64,000 bases of DNA from Pseudonocardia sp. SCN 73-27 (GCA_001725415.1 MEGH01000010.1:51677-115676), one strand, 5' to 3'. Positions 42,393-52,722 are shown, counted from the first letter of the stretch. Numbers and translations: made by a program. Notes: generated by a model from the letters alone, not told the origin.

Positions 42393-42956
42393 ATGACGAC
42401 CGCCGAGAAGGTGGCGCCGCGCCTCAAGCAGCGCTACCGCGACGAGATCAAGGGCGAGCTGCGCGAGCAGTTCTCCTACTCGAACGTCATGCAGATCCCG
42501 GGCGTCGTCAAGGTCGTCGTGAACATGGGTGTCGGCGACGCCGCCCGTGACGCGAAGCTGATCGACGGTGCCGTCCGCGACCTGGCCGCGATCACCGGCC
42601 AGCGTCCGCAGGTCCGTCGCGCCACGAAGTCGATCGCACAGTTCAAGCTGCGCGAGGGCATGCCGATCGGCGCGAAGGTCACGCTGCGGGGCGACCGGAT
42701 GTGGGAGTTCCTCGACCGTCTGCTGACGATCGCGCTGCCCCGTATCCGCGACTTCCGCGGGCTGTCGGCCACACAGTTCGACGGTCGGGGCAACTACACC
42801 TTCGGTCTCACGGAGCAGTCGATGTTCCACGAGATCGACCCCGACTCGATCGACCGTCCGCGCGGCATGGACATCACGGTCGTGACGACGGCGACCACCG
42901 ACGAGGAAGGCCGGGAGCTGCTGCGCAAGCTCGGCTTCCCCTTCAAGGAGAGCTGA
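42393..42956 (+). CDS. rplE: 50S ribosomal protein L5
   Basis: The 187-residue 5S rRNA-binding protein contacts the P-site t[43 protein letters not shown] and [20 protein letters not shown] are standard. AAGGAGATCTGAC precedes the ATG. Confidence 0.98.
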   Translation: MTTAEKVAPRLKQRYRDEIKGELREQFSYSNVMQIPGVVKVVVNMGVGDAARDAKLIDGAVRDLAAITGQRPQVRRATKSIAQFKLREGMPIGAKVTLRGDRMWEFLDRLLTIALPRIRDFRGLSATQFDGRGNYTFGLTEQSMFHEIDPDSIDRPRGMDITVVTTATTDEEGRELLRKLGFPFKES

Positions 42957-42961
42957 CCCGC

Positions 42962-43147
42962 ATGGCCAAGAAGGCACTGCGAATCAAGGCGGAGAAGACG
43001 CCGAAGTTCAAGGTCCGCGGCTACACGCGCTGCCAGAAGTGCGGGCGCCCGCGTGCAGTCCTGCGGAAGTTCGGCCTCTGCCGCGTCTGCGTGCGCCAGA
43101 TGGCGCACGCCGGCGAGCTGCCGGGCGTGAGCAAGTCCAGCTGGTAA
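42962..43147 (+). CDS. rpsN: 30S ribosomal protein S14, zinc-binding type
   Basis: The 61-residue short S14 carries two CxxC pairs (CQKC and CRVC) that bind zinc. Standard [20 protein letters not shown]. Zinc-independent paralogues often exist elsewhere under zinc control. It lies 5 bp after rplE. Its stop codon falls in the loop/stem boundary of a terminator-like hairpin. Confidence 0.97.
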   Translation: MAKKALRIKAEKTPKFKVRGYTRCQKCGRPRAVLRKFGLCRVCVRQMAHAGELPGVSKSSW

Positions 43148-43165
43148 TCACCAGCTGCTTTTCCT
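43138..43165 (+). terminator. Terminator-like hairpin inside the spc operon (rpsN/rpsH)
   Basis: CAGCTGGT (43138-43145) pairs with ACCAGCTG (43150-43157), an 8-bp stem with a 4-nt loop, followed by CTTTTCCT. The hairpin overlaps the rpsN stop and precedes the 88-bp rpsN-rpsH gap, unusually long for this operon. It may be an attenuator. Confidence 0.55.
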
Positions 43166-43235
43166 GATCGCCACAGGCCCCGCACGCGTCCAGTCATCTG
43201 GGCCGGGGGGAACCAGGGCGGGAAAGTAGTACGCC

Positions 43236-43634
43236 ATGACGATGACCGATCCGATCGCAGACATGTTGACCCGTCTGCGGAACGCGAACTCGGCATATCA
43301 CGACCAGGTCGTGATGCCGCACTCCAAGTTGAAGGTCGCCATTGCGGAGATCCTTCAGAAGGAGGGCTACATCGCGTCGCACCACACCGAGGACGCCGAG
43401 GTCGGCAAGTCTCTCGTGGTCGAGCTCAAGTACGGCCGCAACCGCGAGCGCAGCATCGCCGGTGTGCGCCGGGTCTCCAAGCCCGGCCTGCGGGTCTACG
43501 CGAAGTCCAACAACCTGCCGCGGGTCCTCGGAGGCCTCGGCGTCGCGATCATCTCGACGTCGAAGGGTCTCCTGACGGACCGTCAGGCCAATCGGGACGG
43601 CGTGGGTGGGGAAGTCCTCGCCTACGTCTGGTGA
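43236..43634 (+). CDS. rpsH: 30S ribosomal protein S8
   Basis: The 132-residue protein binds central-domain 16S rRNA and autoregulates spc translation in E. coli. [18 protein letters not shown] and the end [11 protein letters not shown] are standard. Its position after the only long gap in this cluster fits a control point. Confidence 0.98.
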   Translation: MTMTDPIADMLTRLRNANSAYHDQVVMPHSKLKVAIAEILQKEGYIASHHTEDAEVGKSLVVELKYGRNRERSIAGVRRVSKPGLRVYAKSNNLPRVLGGLGVAIISTSKGLLTDRQANRDGVGGEVLAYVW

Positions 43635-43650
43635 GAAGGGAGAAGTAGCG

Positions 43651-44190
43651 ATGTCGCGCATCGGGAAACTGCCGATCACCGTTCCGTCGGGCGTCGACGT
43701 GGCCATCGAGGGCCGCACCGTCACGGTCAAGGGGCCCAAGGGCACCCTGTCGCACACCGTGATCGAGCCGATCAGCGTCGAGCGTGGTGACGACGGCGCA
43801 GTGGTCGTGAAGCGTCCGGACGACGAGCGGAAGTCGAAGGCCTACCACGGCCTCACCCGCACACTCGTCAACAATCTCGTCATCGGCGTCACCGCCGGTT
43901 ACGAGAAGAAGCTCGAGATCGTCGGTGTCGGTTACCGCGTCGCGCTGAAGGGGTCGAACCTCGAGTTCGCGCTCGGCTTCAGCCACCCGGTCGTCGTCAC
44001 GCCGCCCGCGGGCATCACCTTCGCCGTCGAGTCGCCCACCAAGTTCTCGGTGGCGGGCATCGACAAGCAGCTCGTCGGCGAGACCGCCGCGAACATCCGC
44101 AAGATCCGCAAGCCGGAGCCGTACAAGGGCAAGGGTGTGCGGTACGCGGGCGAGGTCGTCCGCCGCAAGGTCGGAAAGACGGGTAAGTGA
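43651..44190 (+). CDS. rplF: 50S ribosomal protein L6
   Basis: The 179-residue protein near the factor-binding site has [17 protein letters not shown] and [21 protein letters not shown] 43651 has AAGGGAGAAGTAG upstream; an in-frame start at 43606 is inside rpsH and unlikely. It overlaps rplR by one base. Confidence 0.98.
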   Translation: MSRIGKLPITVPSGVDVAIEGRTVTVKGPKGTLSHTVIEPISVERGDDGAVVVKRPDDERKSKAYHGLTRTLVNNLVIGVTAGYEKKLEIVGVGYRVALKGSNLEFALGFSHPVVVTPPAGITFAVESPTKFSVAGIDKQLVGETAANIRKIRKPEPYKGKGVRYAGEVVRRKVGKTGK

Positions 44191-44600
44191 TGGCTCAGAC
44201 AGAGACGATCTCGGCCAACGCCAAGAAGCGCGCCGCGTCGAACATCTCCAGCACCCGGCGGGTGGCGCGCACGCGTCGCCACGCGCGGCTGCGGAAGAAG
44301 ATCCACGGCACGGCGAACCGTCCCCGGCTCGCGGTCAAGCGCAGCTCGCGGCACATGTTCGTGCAGCTGATCGACGACCTGGCCGGCCACACGCTGGCGT
44401 CGGCCTCGACCCTCGACGCCGACGTGGCGTCGCTGGAGGGCGACAAGAAGGCCAAGGCGGCCAAGGTGGGCGAGCTCATCGCGGCCCGCGCCAAGGCCGC
44501 CGGTGTCGACGCGGTCGTCTTCGACCACGGCGGCAACGGCTACCACGGCCGGATCGCAGCTCTGGCCGACGCCGCCCGCGAGGGCGGGCTGGAGTTCTGA
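44190..44600 (+). CDS. rplR: 50S ribosomal protein L18
   Basis: The 136-residue 5S rRNA-binding protein has an Ala/Arg-rich N-terminal extension before the conserved [20 protein letters not shown]. The tail [19 protein letters not shown] is standard. ATG 44190 is taken; GTG 44187 is also in frame. Confidence 0.97.
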   Translation: MAQTETISANAKKRAASNISSTRRVARTRRHARLRKKIHGTANRPRLAVKRSSRHMFVQLIDDLAGHTLASASTLDADVASLEGDKKAKAAKVGELIAARAKAAGVDAVVFDHGGNGYHGRIAALADAAREGGLEF

Positions 44601-44631
44601 TGACCATGAAGCACACTGAAGGGAACGTCTG

Positions 44632-45267
44632 ATGCCGGGACGTACGCGGCGTGACGGCGGAGGCCCCGGTGGCGGCAGCGGCGACAACCGCGACCGCCGG
44701 GACCGCCGCGACGGAGGCCGTGGCGGGGCGGCCCAGGACAAGACCCCGTACATCGAGCGGCTGGTCACGATCAACCGTGTGGCCAAGGTCGTCAAGGGTG
44801 GTCGGCGCTTCAGCTTCACCGCGCTGATGATCGTGGGCGACGGCGACGGCCTCGTGGGCGTCGGCTACGGCAAGGCCAAGGAGGTCCCGGCGGCGATCGC
44901 CAAGGGTGTCGAGGAGGCGAAGAAGAACTTCTTCCGCGTCCCCCGCATCGGCGGCACGATCGTCCACCGGGTCCAGGGCGAGGCGGCCGCGGGCGTGGTC
45001 ATGTTGCGCCCCGCGAGCCCCGGTACCGGTGTCATCGCCGGTGGCCCGGTCCGCGCGGTCCTGGAGTGCGCCGGCATCCACGACATCCTGTCGAAGTCGC
45101 TCGGCAGCGACAACGCGATCAACGTCGTCCACGCGACGATCGCGGCGCTCAAGATGATCCAGCGTCCGGAGGAGGTCGCGGCCCGCCGTGGCCTGCCGCT
45201 GGAGGACGTCGCCCCGGCCGCCATGCTCCGTGCGCGCGCCGAGGCCGCCGCGGCTGCGAGGGTGTGA
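44632..45267 (+). CDS. rpsE: 30S ribosomal protein S5
   Basis: The 211-residue fidelity protein has a ~38-residue Gly/Arg/Asp-rich N-terminal extension, then [20 protein letters not shown] and [20 protein letters not shown]. The spectinomycin-loop region is wild type. The stop overlaps rpmD. Confidence 0.97.
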   Translation: MPGRTRRDGGGPGGGSGDNRDRRDRRDGGRGGAAQDKTPYIERLVTINRVAKVVKGGRRFSFTALMIVGDGDGLVGVGYGKAKEVPAAIAKGVEEAKKNFFRVPRIGGTIVHRVQGEAAAGVVMLRPASPGTGVIAGGPVRAVLECAGIHDILSKSLGSDNAINVVHATIAALKMIQRPEEVAARRGLPLEDVAPAAMLRARAEAAAAARV

Positions 45268-45464
45268 GCGACGTGGCCGACAAGAAGCTGAAGGTCACGC
45301 AGGTCCGCAGCGCCATCGGGCGTAAGCAGAACCAGCGCGAGACCCTGAAGTCCCTCGGGCTTCGCAAGATCCGTCAGTCCGCGGAGTGGGACGACAACCC
45401 CCAGGTCCGCGGCATGATCAACACCGTACGGCACCTCGTGACGGTGGAGGAGGTCGGTTCCTGA
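45264..45464 (+). CDS. rpmD: 50S ribosomal protein L30
   Basis: The 66-residue protein has [20 protein letters not shown] and [17 protein letters not shown] 45264 overlaps rpsE by 4 bp; GTG 45273 (VADKKLK) is an alternative with better spacing from GAGGGT. It overlaps rplO by one base. Confidence 0.95.
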   Translation: MSDVADKKLKVTQVRSAIGRKQNQRETLKSLGLRKIRQSAEWDDNPQVRGMINTVRHLVTVEEVGS

Positions 45465-45913
45465 TGACCGAGTCCATCAAGATCCACGACCTGCGTCCCG
45501 CGCCCGGCGCCAAGACCGCGAAGACCCGTGTCGGTCGTGGTGAGGGCAGCAAGGGCAAGACCGCGGGCCGCGGTACCAAGGGCACCAAGGCGCGCAAGAC
45601 GGTCTCCCCGGCCTTCGAGGGCGGGCAGATGCCGCTGCACATGCGGCTGCCCAAGCTCAAGGGCTTCAAGAACCGCTTCCGCGTCGAGTACCAGGTCGTG
45701 AACGTCGGCGACCTCGCGGTGCTCTTCCCGGAGGGTGGCGAGGTCGGCCCGGCCGAGCTCGTCGCCGCCGGTGCGGTGCGCCGCAACGAGCTCGTCAAGG
45801 TGCTCGGCACCGGGGAGCTCGACGGTGTCGCGCTCACCGTGACCGCGCACAAGTTCTCCGGCAGTGCCAAGGAGAAGATCGTCGCAGCCGGCGGGACCGC
45901 CACCGAGCTGTGA
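45464..45913 (+). CDS. rplO: 50S ribosomal protein L15
   Basis: The 149-residue late-assembly protein has [20 protein letters not shown] and [32 protein letters not shown] upstream lies inside rpmD. It ends the L14-L15 run; a 234-bp gap separates it from secY. Confidence 0.98.
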   Translation: MTESIKIHDLRPAPGAKTAKTRVGRGEGSKGKTAGRGTKGTKARKTVSPAFEGGQMPLHMRLPKLKGFKNRFRVEYQVVNVGDLAVLFPEGGEVGPAELVAAGAVRRNELVKVLGTGELDGVALTVTAHKFSGSAKEKIVAAGGTATEL

Positions 45914-45963
45914 GCTGGCCGACGCCGCTCGTTCCCTCATCGTCCCCGTCGAGTACGGGGCGC

Positions 45964-45994
45964 GGGAACGGGCGGCGTCGCCGCTGTTAGAGTC
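45964..45994 (+). promoter_or_regulatory. Possible stress-sigma-type promoter before secY
   Basis: GGGAAC (45964-45969), 16-bp spacer, GTTAGAG (45986-45992). The pattern resembles GGAAC...GTT promoters of ECF sigma factors, with spacing at the short end. TTAGAG could alternatively be a weak housekeeping -10. Confidence 0.3.
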
Positions 45995-46147
45995 GCTCGC
46001 GTCCGCCACTCGCACCTGCGGTGTGCGGACGCCGGGTCGTAGCCGGCCGTCTCGGCCCCCGTGCGGGGCCCGGCGCCGCAGGCCCCACCAGCAGCCGGTG
46101 AAGCCGGCCACCGGCGGTCCGCCGCCGACGTAGTAGGAGGGGCCCGA

Positions 46148-47458
46148 GTGCTCAGCGCGTTCCGGTCAGCACTGACGACGCCAGACCTACGGAAGAAGAT
46201 CCTCTTCACGCTGGGTGTCGTCGCGGTCTACCGCCTGGGGGCGAACATCCCGTCGCCCGGGGTGTCCTTCCCGAACGTCCAGCAGTGCATCGCCGCCGTC
46301 GAGGGCGGCGCGAACTCGGGCGTCTACTCGCTCATCAACCTCTTCTCGGGCGGCGCGCTCCTGCAGCTGTCGATCCTCGCGCTCGGGATCATGCCGTACA
46401 TCACGGCCAGCATCATCGTCCAGCTGCTCACCGTCGTCATCCCGCGGTTCGAGCAGCTGAAGAAGGAAGGGCAGTCGGGTCAGGCCAAGCTGACCCAGTA
46501 CACCCGCTACCTCACGATCGCCCTGGCGATCCTGCAGGCCACGGGCATCGTGGCCCTCGCGGTGCGCGGTGTGCTGTTCCAGGGCTGCAACGTCCCGGTC
46601 ATCCCGGACCAGAGCATCTTCACGCTCGCCGTCATGGTCATCGTGATGACCGCCGGCTGCGCCATCGTCATGTGGCTGGGTGAGCAGGTCACCGAACGCG
46701 GCATCGGCAACGGCATGTCGCTGCTGATCTTCGCCTCGATCGCGCACCGCATCCCGGCCGAGGGCAAGAACATCCTCGACAACTCCGGCGGCCTGGTGTT
46801 CGCCGGTGTCTGCGTGTTCGGCCTGGCCATCATCGCGAGCGTCGTGTTCGTCGAGCAGGGCCAGCGGCGCATCCCCGTGCAGTACGCCAAGCGCATGGTG
46901 GGCCGCCGCATGTACGGCGGCACGTCGACGTACCTGCCGCTCAAGGTCAACCAGGCCGGTGTCATCCCGGTGATCTTCGGCAGCTCGCTGCTGTATCTGC
47001 CCAGCCTGATCGCGCAGCTCGCGGGCAGCGGCGACAGCTGGTTCCAGCGCTTCGTGCAGACCTATCTCGTCGACCAGTCGAACTGGTTGCACATCGTGTT
47101 GTACGTAGCACTGATCATCTTCTTCACGTACTTCTACGTCGGCATCACGTTCAGCCCCGAGGAGCGGGCCGACGAGATGAAGAAGTTCGGCGGCTTCATC
47201 CCGGGCATCCGCCCGGGCAGGCCGACGGCCGAGTACCTCAACTTCGTGCTCTCCCGCATCACGCTGCCGGGATCGCTGTACCTGGGCATCATCGCGGTGC
47301 TGCCGAACTTCTTCCTCGGCGTCACCGGCAGTGGCCAGAACCAGAACTTCCCGTTCGGTGGTACGGCCGTGCTGATCATGGTCGGCGTGGGCCTCGACAC
47401 CGTGAAGCAGATCGAGAGCCAGCTCATGCAGCGGAACTACGAGGGTTTCCTGCGTTAA
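46148..47458 (+). CDS. secY: Protein translocase subunit SecY
   Basis: The 436-residue channel protein of the Sec translocon has about ten membrane helices, including [20 protein letters not shown] and the cytoplasmic loop [21 protein letters not shown] that contacts the ribosome and SecA. GTG 46148 has AGGAGGGGC upstream and matches the family N-terminus ([18 protein letters not shown]). Confidence 0.98.
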   Translation: MLSAFRSALTTPDLRKKILFTLGVVAVYRLGANIPSPGVSFPNVQQCIAAVEGGANSGVYSLINLFSGGALLQLSILALGIMPYITASIIVQLLTVVIPRFEQLKKEGQSGQAKLTQYTRYLTIALAILQATGIVALAVRGVLFQGCNVPVIPDQSIFTLAVMVIVMTAGCAIVMWLGEQVTERGIGNGMSLLIFASIAHRIPAEGKNILDNSGGLVFAGVCVFGLAIIASVVFVEQGQRRIPVQYAKRMVGRRMYGGTSTYLPLKVNQAGVIPVIFGSSLLYLPSLIAQLAGSGDSWFQRFVQTYLVDQSNWLHIVLYVALIIFFTYFYVGITFSPEERADEMKKFGGFIPGIRPGRPTAEYLNFVLSRITLPGSLYLGIIAVLPNFFLGVTGSGQNQNFPFGGTAVLIMVGVGLDTVKQIESQLMQRNYEGFLR

Positions 47459-47586
47459 GGTGCGATGGACGGCAGTCGGCGCGGCGCGTCACCCGCAGCC
47501 GCACGCTGCCCCGTCCCGCCGCTCGCCGCACCCCGCCGGCGACTTCGGCACCACCGCGATCGTGTTCTCAGGGAGGTTGGTTTCGC

Positions 47587-48135
47587 GTGCGACTCGTTCT
47601 GGTCGGTCCGCCGGGGGCGGGCAAGGGTACTCAGGCTGTGCGGATCGCCGAGCAGCTCGGCATCCCGCACATCTCCACCGGTGACCTGTTCCGGGCCAAC
47701 CTCGCCGAGGAGACCCCGCTGGGGCTCGAGGCGAAGGGCTACATGGACGCGGGCAACCTCGTCCCCGACTCGGTGACCGTCGGCATGGTCAAGGCGCGCC
47801 TGGCCGACCCCGACGCGGCCAAGGGCTTCCTTCTCGACGGGTTCCCGCGCACCACGTCGCAGGCCGACGCGCTCGGCGAGATCCTGTCGGAGAGCGGCGA
47901 CGAGCTCGACGCCGTCGTGGAGCTGCAGGTCTCCGAGGACGTCGTCGTCGAGCGGCTGCTCGCGCGCGGCCGCTCCGACGACACCGAGGCCGTCATCCGC
48001 AACCGGCAGCAGGTCTACCGCGACGAGACCGCGCCGCTGCTCGACTACTACCGCGACCGGCTCGTCACCGTGGACGCCGTCGGCGAGGTCGCCGAGATCA
48101 CCGACCGGGTGTTCGCGGCCCTGCCCGAGAGATGA
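47587..48135 (+). CDS. adk: Adenylate kinase
   Basis: The 182-residue enzyme interconverts ATP, AMP and ADP. P-loop GPPGAGKGT has K13; [10 protein letters not shown] and DGFPRTTSQ bind AMP. It is the short form without the zinc lid, normal for actinobacteria. GTG 47587 has GGGAGGTTGG upstream; 128 bp after secY, a usual arrangement. Confidence 0.97.
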   Translation: MRLVLVGPPGAGKGTQAVRIAEQLGIPHISTGDLFRANLAEETPLGLEAKGYMDAGNLVPDSVTVGMVKARLADPDAAKGFLLDGFPRTTSQADALGEILSESGDELDAVVELQVSEDVVVERLLARGRSDDTEAVIRNRQQVYRDETAPLLDYYRDRLVTVDAVGEVAEITDRVFAALPER

Positions 48136-48197
48136 CACGGTCGGAGCGCTGAGTCCCGCTTCGGCGGCGGCGCCACGAGTTTCCAAGGAGCGCGTCG

Positions 48198-49022
48198 ATG
48201 AACGGCGGCAGAGGCGGGGTGCGGGGTGCGTTGGCCCGTTTCCGTGGACGTGACATCGAGCTGAAGACGCCGGGTGAGATCGAGGCCATGCGGGTGGCGG
48301 GGATCCTCGTCGCCCGCACCCTCGCCGCGGTGCGCGCGCTCGCCGCACCCGGCGTCAGCACCGCCGACCTCGACGCGCTGGCCGAGACGACGATCCGCGA
48401 GGGCAACGGGGTGCCGTCGTTCCTCGGCTACCACGGCTACCCGGCGTCGATCTGCGCGTCGGTGAACGACCAGATCGTCCACGGCATCCCGTCGGCTGCG
48501 CAGGTGCTGGCCGAGGGCGACATCATCTCCGTCGACTGCGGCGCGGTCGTCGAGGGCTGGCACGGCGACTCGGCGGTCACGCTGGAGATCGGCGCCGTGT
48601 CCGAGGCCGACCACCAGCTGTCGGTGGCGTGCGAGGAGTCGCTGTACGCGGGGATCGCCGCGGCGCTGCCCGGTGGCCGCCTCACCGACATCTCGCACGC
48701 GGTGCAGAACGCTGTCGAGAAGGCCGCGAACCGCGACCGGGCCGACTACGGGATCGTCGCGGAGTACGGCGGCCACGGCATCGGCACGTCGATGCACATG
48801 GACCCGTTCCTGCCCAACTACGGCGACCCGGGCCACGGCGTGAGGCTGCGCCCGGGCGTGGTGCTGGCCATCGAGCCGATGATCACGGCCGGCGAGCCGG
48901 AGACCCGGGAGCTCGAGGACGGCTGGACCGTCGTCACGGCCGACGGGAAGCGGGCGGTGCACTGGGAGCACACGGTGGCGATCACCGACGACGGCCCGCG
49001 GGTGCTGACGGCCGCACCCTGA
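48198..49022 (+). CDS. map: Methionine aminopeptidase type I
   Basis: The 274-residue enzyme removes initiator methionine. The five metal ligands are visible: D113, D124, H193, E226 and E257. CCAAGGAGCGCGTCG precedes the ATG. It is 62 bp after adk. The next gene on the plus strand, infA, is 1.7 kb away because an exporter gene intervenes. Confidence 0.97.
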   Translation: MNGGRGGVRGALARFRGRDIELKTPGEIEAMRVAGILVARTLAAVRALAAPGVSTADLDALAETTIREGNGVPSFLGYHGYPASICASVNDQIVHGIPSAAQVLAEGDIISVDCGAVVEGWHGDSAVTLEIGAVSEADHQLSVACEESLYAGIAAALPGGRLTDISHAVQNAVEKAANRDRADYGIVAEYGGHGIGTSMHMDPFLPNYGDPGHGVRLRPGVVLAIEPMITAGEPETRELEDGWTVVTADGKRAVHWEHTVAITDDGPRVLTAAP

Positions 49023-49026
49023 CCAT

Positions 49027-50394
49027 TCAGGGCGCGCCGACCTCGTCGCCCGCGTGCTCGTCTGCCGTGCCTTCCGAGGCGGGCGCCGCCGGGGGAGCGG
49101 TGTCGAGCGGGTGGGCGAGCTCGTCGCGGTCGAGCCGCCAGCCGACGACGGCCGCCACCGCGAGCAGCACCGGCACGGTCCCGGCGAGCAGGAACGTCAG
49201 CGGGATGCCGACCCACTCGCCGATCGGCCCGGCCAACGCCATCGACACGGGCATCAGGGCGAGCGAGACGAAGAAGTCGAGGCTCGACACCCGGCCCAGC
49301 AGGTGCGGCGGCACGCGCCGCTGCAGCAGCGTCCCCCAGATGACCATCGCGCCGGCGCTCGTGACGCCGACGGCGAACGCGATGACGACCATGACCAACA
49401 GCAGGTTCGTCAGCCCGATGAAGGCGAGCGGGACGCCGCCGATGCCCCAGGCCAGGATCATCACCGTCAGGTAGCGGCGTGGGAGCCGGATCGACGACGT
49501 CGCGATCGACCCGACGGCGCTGCCGATCCCGAAGGCACCGAGCACGAGGGCGTACTCGCTGGGGCCGCCGCCGGTCTGGTCGCGGACCGCGAACGGCAGC
49601 AGCACCTCGATCGGTCCGATGACGACGAGCACGTACAGCGACGAGAACGCGAGCGTCGCGAAGAGCCAGCCGGTGCGCAGCAGGTAGGCGAAGCCCTCGC
49701 GGACGTCGGCGAGCACGGACGGGCGCCCGTCCGTGCCGACGGGGTCACCGGGAGGGGTGCGGTCGATCGCGGGGGTCCGGCGCATCGCCAGCAGGGGCGG
49801 CAGCGCGAGGCAGAAGCCGATCGTAGCGGCGAGCAGCCCGGCGGCGGGGAACAGCGCCCCGACGACGAGCCCTGCGACCGCGGGCCCGGCCGCCTGCACG
49901 GCGACCGGCCGCAGCGTGCCCTCGACACCGTTGGCGGCCAGCAGCTCGTCGGCCGGCAGCAACGAGGGCAGGATCGCCGACGCGGACGGATAGTAGAAGG
50001 CGTCGGCCGTGCCGAGCAGGAACGCGACGACCGCGAGGTGCCAGAGCGCGAGAGTTCCGGTGAGCGCGAGCGTCGCCGCCACGGCCGCCGACGCGATGCG
50101 CACGGTCTCGACGGCGCCCAGTACACGTCGGCGGGGGAGCCGGTCGGCGGCCACCCCGCCCGCGAGCACGCTCAACAGCAGGCCGGCGCTGCCCGCCGCG
50201 GCGACCAGCGACAGCTGACTCGGGCCGCCGCCCAGCTCGATGACCTGCCAGACGATCGCGACCAGCCAGATGCCCGTCGCGAACAGGGAGAACAGCATCG
50301 ACGACGCCAGCAGCCGGTACTCGCGGTGGCGGAACGGCCGCAGTGCCCGGGGGAGGCGGGTAGGGCCGGGTGCGGCGTCGTGACGGATCTCCAC
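49027..50394 (-). CDS. MFS exporter (drug/siderophore-type, 12 TM)
   Basis: The 455-residue major-facilitator protein has about twelve hydrophobic helices and the loop-2/3 motif [18 protein letters not shown]. Pattern and length fit the EntS/macrolide-exporter-like group, but the substrate is unknown. It converges on map with a 4-bp gap and is divergent from infA, interrupting the common map-infA order. GTG 50394 is the start; the promoter prediction places the RNA start at about the same base, so the mRNA may be leaderless. Confidence 0.85.
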   Translation of the reverse strand: MEIRHDAAPGPTRLPRALRPFRHREYRLLASSMLFSLFATGIWLVAIVWQVIELGGGPSQLSLVAAAGSAGLLLSVLAGGVAADRLPRRRVLGAVETVRIASAAVAATLALTGTLALWHLAVVAFLLGTADAFYYPSASAILPSLLPADELLAANGVEGTLRPVAVQAAGPAVAGLVVGALFPAAGLLAATIGFCLALPPLLAMRRTPAIDRTPPGDPVGTDGRPSVLADVREGFAYLLRTGWLFATLAFSSLYVLVVIGPIEVLLPFAVRDQTGGGPSEYALVLGAFGIGSAVGSIATSSIRLPRRYLTVMILAWGIGGVPLAFIGLTNLLLVMVVIAFAVGVTSAGAMVIWGTLLQRRVPPHLLGRVSSLDFFVSLALMPVSMALAGPIGEWVGIPLTFLLAGTVPVLLAVAAVVGWRLDRDELAHPLDTAPPAAPASEGTADEHAGDEVGAP

Positions 50395-50400
50395 ATCGGG

Positions 50401-50431
50401 ATGCGACCACCTCGACCCGGGTCCAGGTCAA
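50401..50431 (-). promoter_or_regulatory. MerR-type promoter/operator of the MFS exporter
   Basis: On the minus strand TTGACC (50431-50426), 19-bp spacer, TCGCAT (50406-50401). A 20-bp dyad lies at 50409-50428 (ACCTCGACCC and GGGTCCAGGT, 9 of 10 positions symmetric). An over-long spacer filled by a dyad is the hallmark of MerR/SoxR-family activation. No merR gene is visible in the window. Confidence 0.5.
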
Positions 50432-50514
50432 GTGAATTGTCCGTTCCGGCAGGGATGTGGCGGGGCCGGTCCCGCGCGCGTGTACCCGACTGTGAAGGCC
50501 CTCCGCAAGACCCG

Positions 50515-50520
50515 TACACT
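50515..50520 (+). promoter_or_regulatory. Possible -10 element of the infA promoter
   Basis: TACACT at 50515-50520 is a good -10; TGTGAA at 50491-50496 with an 18-bp spacer is a poor -35. It would give a ~175-nt leader for the infA-rplQ operon. Confidence 0.4.
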
Positions 50521-50700
50521 GGTTGTTCGGCGCGTTGGATGCGCCGGTTCCGTCGTGCCTCCCGCATGTCGCCTCCGGTGTCCCTCGTGCCCACCGGACG
50601 CGGTGACCGCAGCCAGAAATTCCTGTCGGCGGTCGTTGCCGTCCGCAGCACCACCTGTCAGATGCACGTCGTACGCACGACCTCACGGAACGCGGAGGAC

Positions 50701-50922
50701 ATGGCCAAGAAAGACGGGGCGATCGAGGTCGAGGGCCGGGTCGTCGAACCCCTGCCGAACGCGATGTTCCGCGTGGAGCTGGAGAACGGGCACAAGGTCC
50801 TGGCTCACATCAGCGGGAAGATGCGGCAGCACTACATCCGGATCCTCCCGGAGGACCGGGTGGTCGTGGAGCTCTCACCCTACGACCTGTCCCGCGGCCG
50901 AATCGTCTACCGCTACAAGTGA
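50701..50922 (+). CDS. infA: Translation initiation factor IF-1
   Basis: The 73-residue OB-fold protein blocks the A site during initiation. [20 protein letters not shown] and RGRIVYRYK are standard. ATG 50701 has ACGCGGAGGAC upstream. First gene of the alpha-operon run. Confidence 0.97.
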   Translation: MAKKDGAIEVEGRVVEPLPNAMFRVELENGHKVLAHISGKMRQHYIRILPEDRVVVELSPYDLSRGRIVYRYK

Positions 50923-50956
50923 TCGCCCGCTCCACCGGAACAAGAAGGCAGAAGAC

Positions 50957-51070
50957 GTGAAGGTCAAGCCGAGCGTCAAGCCGATCTGCGACAAGTGCAA
51001 GGTGATCCGCCGTCACGGCCGGGTCATGGTGATCTGCGAGAACCTGCGCCACAAGCAGCGCCAGGGCTGA
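50957..51070 (+). CDS. rpmJ: 50S ribosomal protein L36, zinc type
   Basis: The 37-residue protein starts at GTG 50957 ([20 protein letters not shown]). Zinc ligands are C11, C14, C27 and a C-terminal His (RHKQRQG). It is 34 bp after infA. Confidence 0.97.
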   Translation: MKVKPSVKPICDKCKVIRRHGRVMVICENLRHKQRQG

Positions 51071-51163
51071 GCAGCACCGGCACGTCGCGGTCGTCTCGAC
51101 CGCAGCTCTCACGAGCGTAAGAAGCACCCGACGCACCTGTCGCGCCACACGGGCGCGGCCCAC

Positions 51164-51183
51164 CCCCGGCCCCCAGGCCGGGG
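51164..51183 (+). other. Hairpin in the rpsM leader
   Basis: CCCCGGCC (51164-51171) and GGCCGGGG (51176-51183) form an 8-bp stem in the 185-bp rpmJ-rpsM gap. It could be part of an S4-type translational control element, but this cannot be claimed from sequence alone. Confidence 0.35.
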
Positions 51184-51255
51184 CCCGGACCACGAGTCGG
51201 ACCGGGGCGGACGTCGGGCAGACCTGGGGATCAGAACAGAGGAGAACACCGCCGC

Positions 51256-51636
51256 ATGGCACGACTCGCAGGCGTCGACCTCCCCCGCGACAAGCGGATG
51301 GAGATCGCGCTCACCTACATCTTCGGGATCGGGCGTACCCGGTCGCTGGAGATCCTGAACGCCACGGGTATCAGCAAGGACCTCCGGTCGAAGGACCTGA
51401 CCGACGAGGACCTGTCCGCCCTGCGCGAGTACATCGAGGCCAACTTCCGCGTCGAGGGTGACCTCCGCCGCGAGGTGCAGGCCGACATCCGCCGCAAGAT
51501 CGAGATCGGCTGCTACCAGGGGATCCGGCACCGCCGGGGCCTGCCGGTGCGTGGCCAGCGCACCAAGACCAATGCCCGCGGCCGCAAGGGACCGAAGAAG
51601 ACGGTCGCCGGCAAGAAGAAGGCAGGTAAGAAGTAA
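51256..51636 (+). CDS. rpsM: 30S ribosomal protein S13
   Basis: The 126-residue head protein contacts the P-site tRNA and 50[41 protein letters not shown] and the Lys-rich tail are standard. GAGGAGAACACC precedes the ATG. It overlaps rpsK by one base. Confidence 0.98.
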   Translation: MARLAGVDLPRDKRMEIALTYIFGIGRTRSLEILNATGISKDLRSKDLTDEDLSALREYIEANFRVEGDLRREVQADIRRKIEIGCYQGIRHRRGLPVRGQRTKTNARGRKGPKKTVAGKKKAGKK

Positions 51637-52043
51637 TGCCGCCCCGTACCCGTGGCGCGGCCGGACCGAAGAAGGTCCGCCGCAAGGAGAAGAAGAACGT
51701 CGCGCACGGCCACGCGCACATCAAGTCGACGTTCAACAACACCATCGTGTCCATCACTGACCCGACCGGTGCCGTGATCGCGTGGGCCTCCGCCGGCCAC
51801 GTCGGTTTCAAGGGCTCCCGCAAGTCGACGCCGTTCGCGGCGCAGATGGCCGCGGAGAACGCCGCCCGCAAGGCCGCCGAGCACGGCATGAAGAAGGTCG
51901 ACGTGTTCGTCAAGGGCCCCGGCTCCGGTCGTGAGACCGCGATCCGTTCGCTGCAGGCCGCCGGACTCGAGGTCGGCACCATCAGCGACGTGACCCCCCA
52001 GCCGCACAATGGGTGCCGCCCGCCCAAGCGGCGCCGGGTCTAA
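51636..52043 (+). CDS. rpsK: 30S ribosomal protein S11
   Basis: The 135-residue platform protein has [20 protein letters not shown] and the end [18 protein letters not shown] with its conserved asparagine. ATG 51636 overlaps the rpsM stop. Confidence 0.98.
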   Translation: MPPRTRGAAGPKKVRRKEKKNVAHGHAHIKSTFNNTIVSITDPTGAVIAWASAGHVGFKGSRKSTPFAAQMAAENAARKAAEHGMKKVDVFVKGPGSGRETAIRSLQAAGLEVGTISDVTPQPHNGCRPPKRRRV

Positions 52044-52063
52044 GGGAGAGGGAGTAACCAGAC

Positions 52064-52669
52064 ATGGCTCGTTACACCGGACCCATGACCCGCAAGTCCC
52101 GCCGACTGAAGGTCGACCTCGTCGGCGGCGACCAGGCGTTCGAGCGCCGTCCCTACCCGCCCGGCCAGCACGGCCGGATCCGGATCAAGGAGACGGAGTA
52201 CCTCCTGCAGATGCAGGAGAAGCAGAAGGCGCGCTTCGCCTACGGCGTTCTGGAGAAGCAGTTCCGCCGCTACTACGAGGAAGCCAACCGGCGTCCCGGT
52301 AAGACCGGTGACAACCTGCTGCAGATCCTCGAGTCGCGGCTCGACAACGTCGTCTACCGGGCGGGCCTCGCGCGCACCCGGCGGATGGCCCGTCAGCTGG
52401 TGAACCACGGTCACTTCCTGGTCAACGGCCAGAAGGTGAACATCCCCAGCTTCCGCGTCGGCCAGTACGACATCATCGACGTCAAGCCGAAGTCGCTGGG
52501 CACCGACCCGTTCGTGATCGCCAAGGAGCTCGTCGGCGACCGTCCGGTCCCGGCCTGGCTCCAGGTCGTCCCGTCGAACCTGCGCATCCTCGTGCACCAG
52601 CTGCCCGAGCGCGCGCAGATCGACACCCAGGTCACCGAGCAGCTGATCGTCGAGCTCTACTCGAAGTAA
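52064..52669 (+). CDS. rpsD: 30S ribosomal protein S4
   Basis: The 201-residue assembly initiator has the S4 RNA-binding domain (LESRLDNVVYRAGLARTRRM). It lacks the N-terminal zinc cysteines of some S4 proteins. AGGGAGAGGGAG precedes the ATG. Confidence 0.98.
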   Translation: MARYTGPMTRKSRRLKVDLVGGDQAFERRPYPPGQHGRIRIKETEYLLQMQEKQKARFAYGVLEKQFRRYYEEANRRPGKTGDNLLQILESRLDNVVYRAGLARTRRMARQLVNHGHFLVNGQKVNIPSFRVGQYDIIDVKPKSLGTDPFVIAKELVGDRPVPAWLQVVPSNLRILVHQLPERAQIDTQVTEQLIVELYSK

Positions 52670-52695
52670 GGCTGTATTCCCCCTCGTCAGAGGGT

Positions 52696-52722
52696 CCCCC
52701 CGCCCTGAAGTGGGGCGGGGGG
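52696..52722 (+). terminator. GC hairpin between rpsD and rpoA
   Basis: CCCCCCGCCC (52696-52705) pairs with GGGCGGGGGG (52713-52722), a 10-bp all-GC stem with a 7-nt loop. A small CCCTC/GAGGG stem-loop (52681-52694) precedes it. It may tune rpoA expression relative to the ribosomal genes. Confidence 0.6.
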
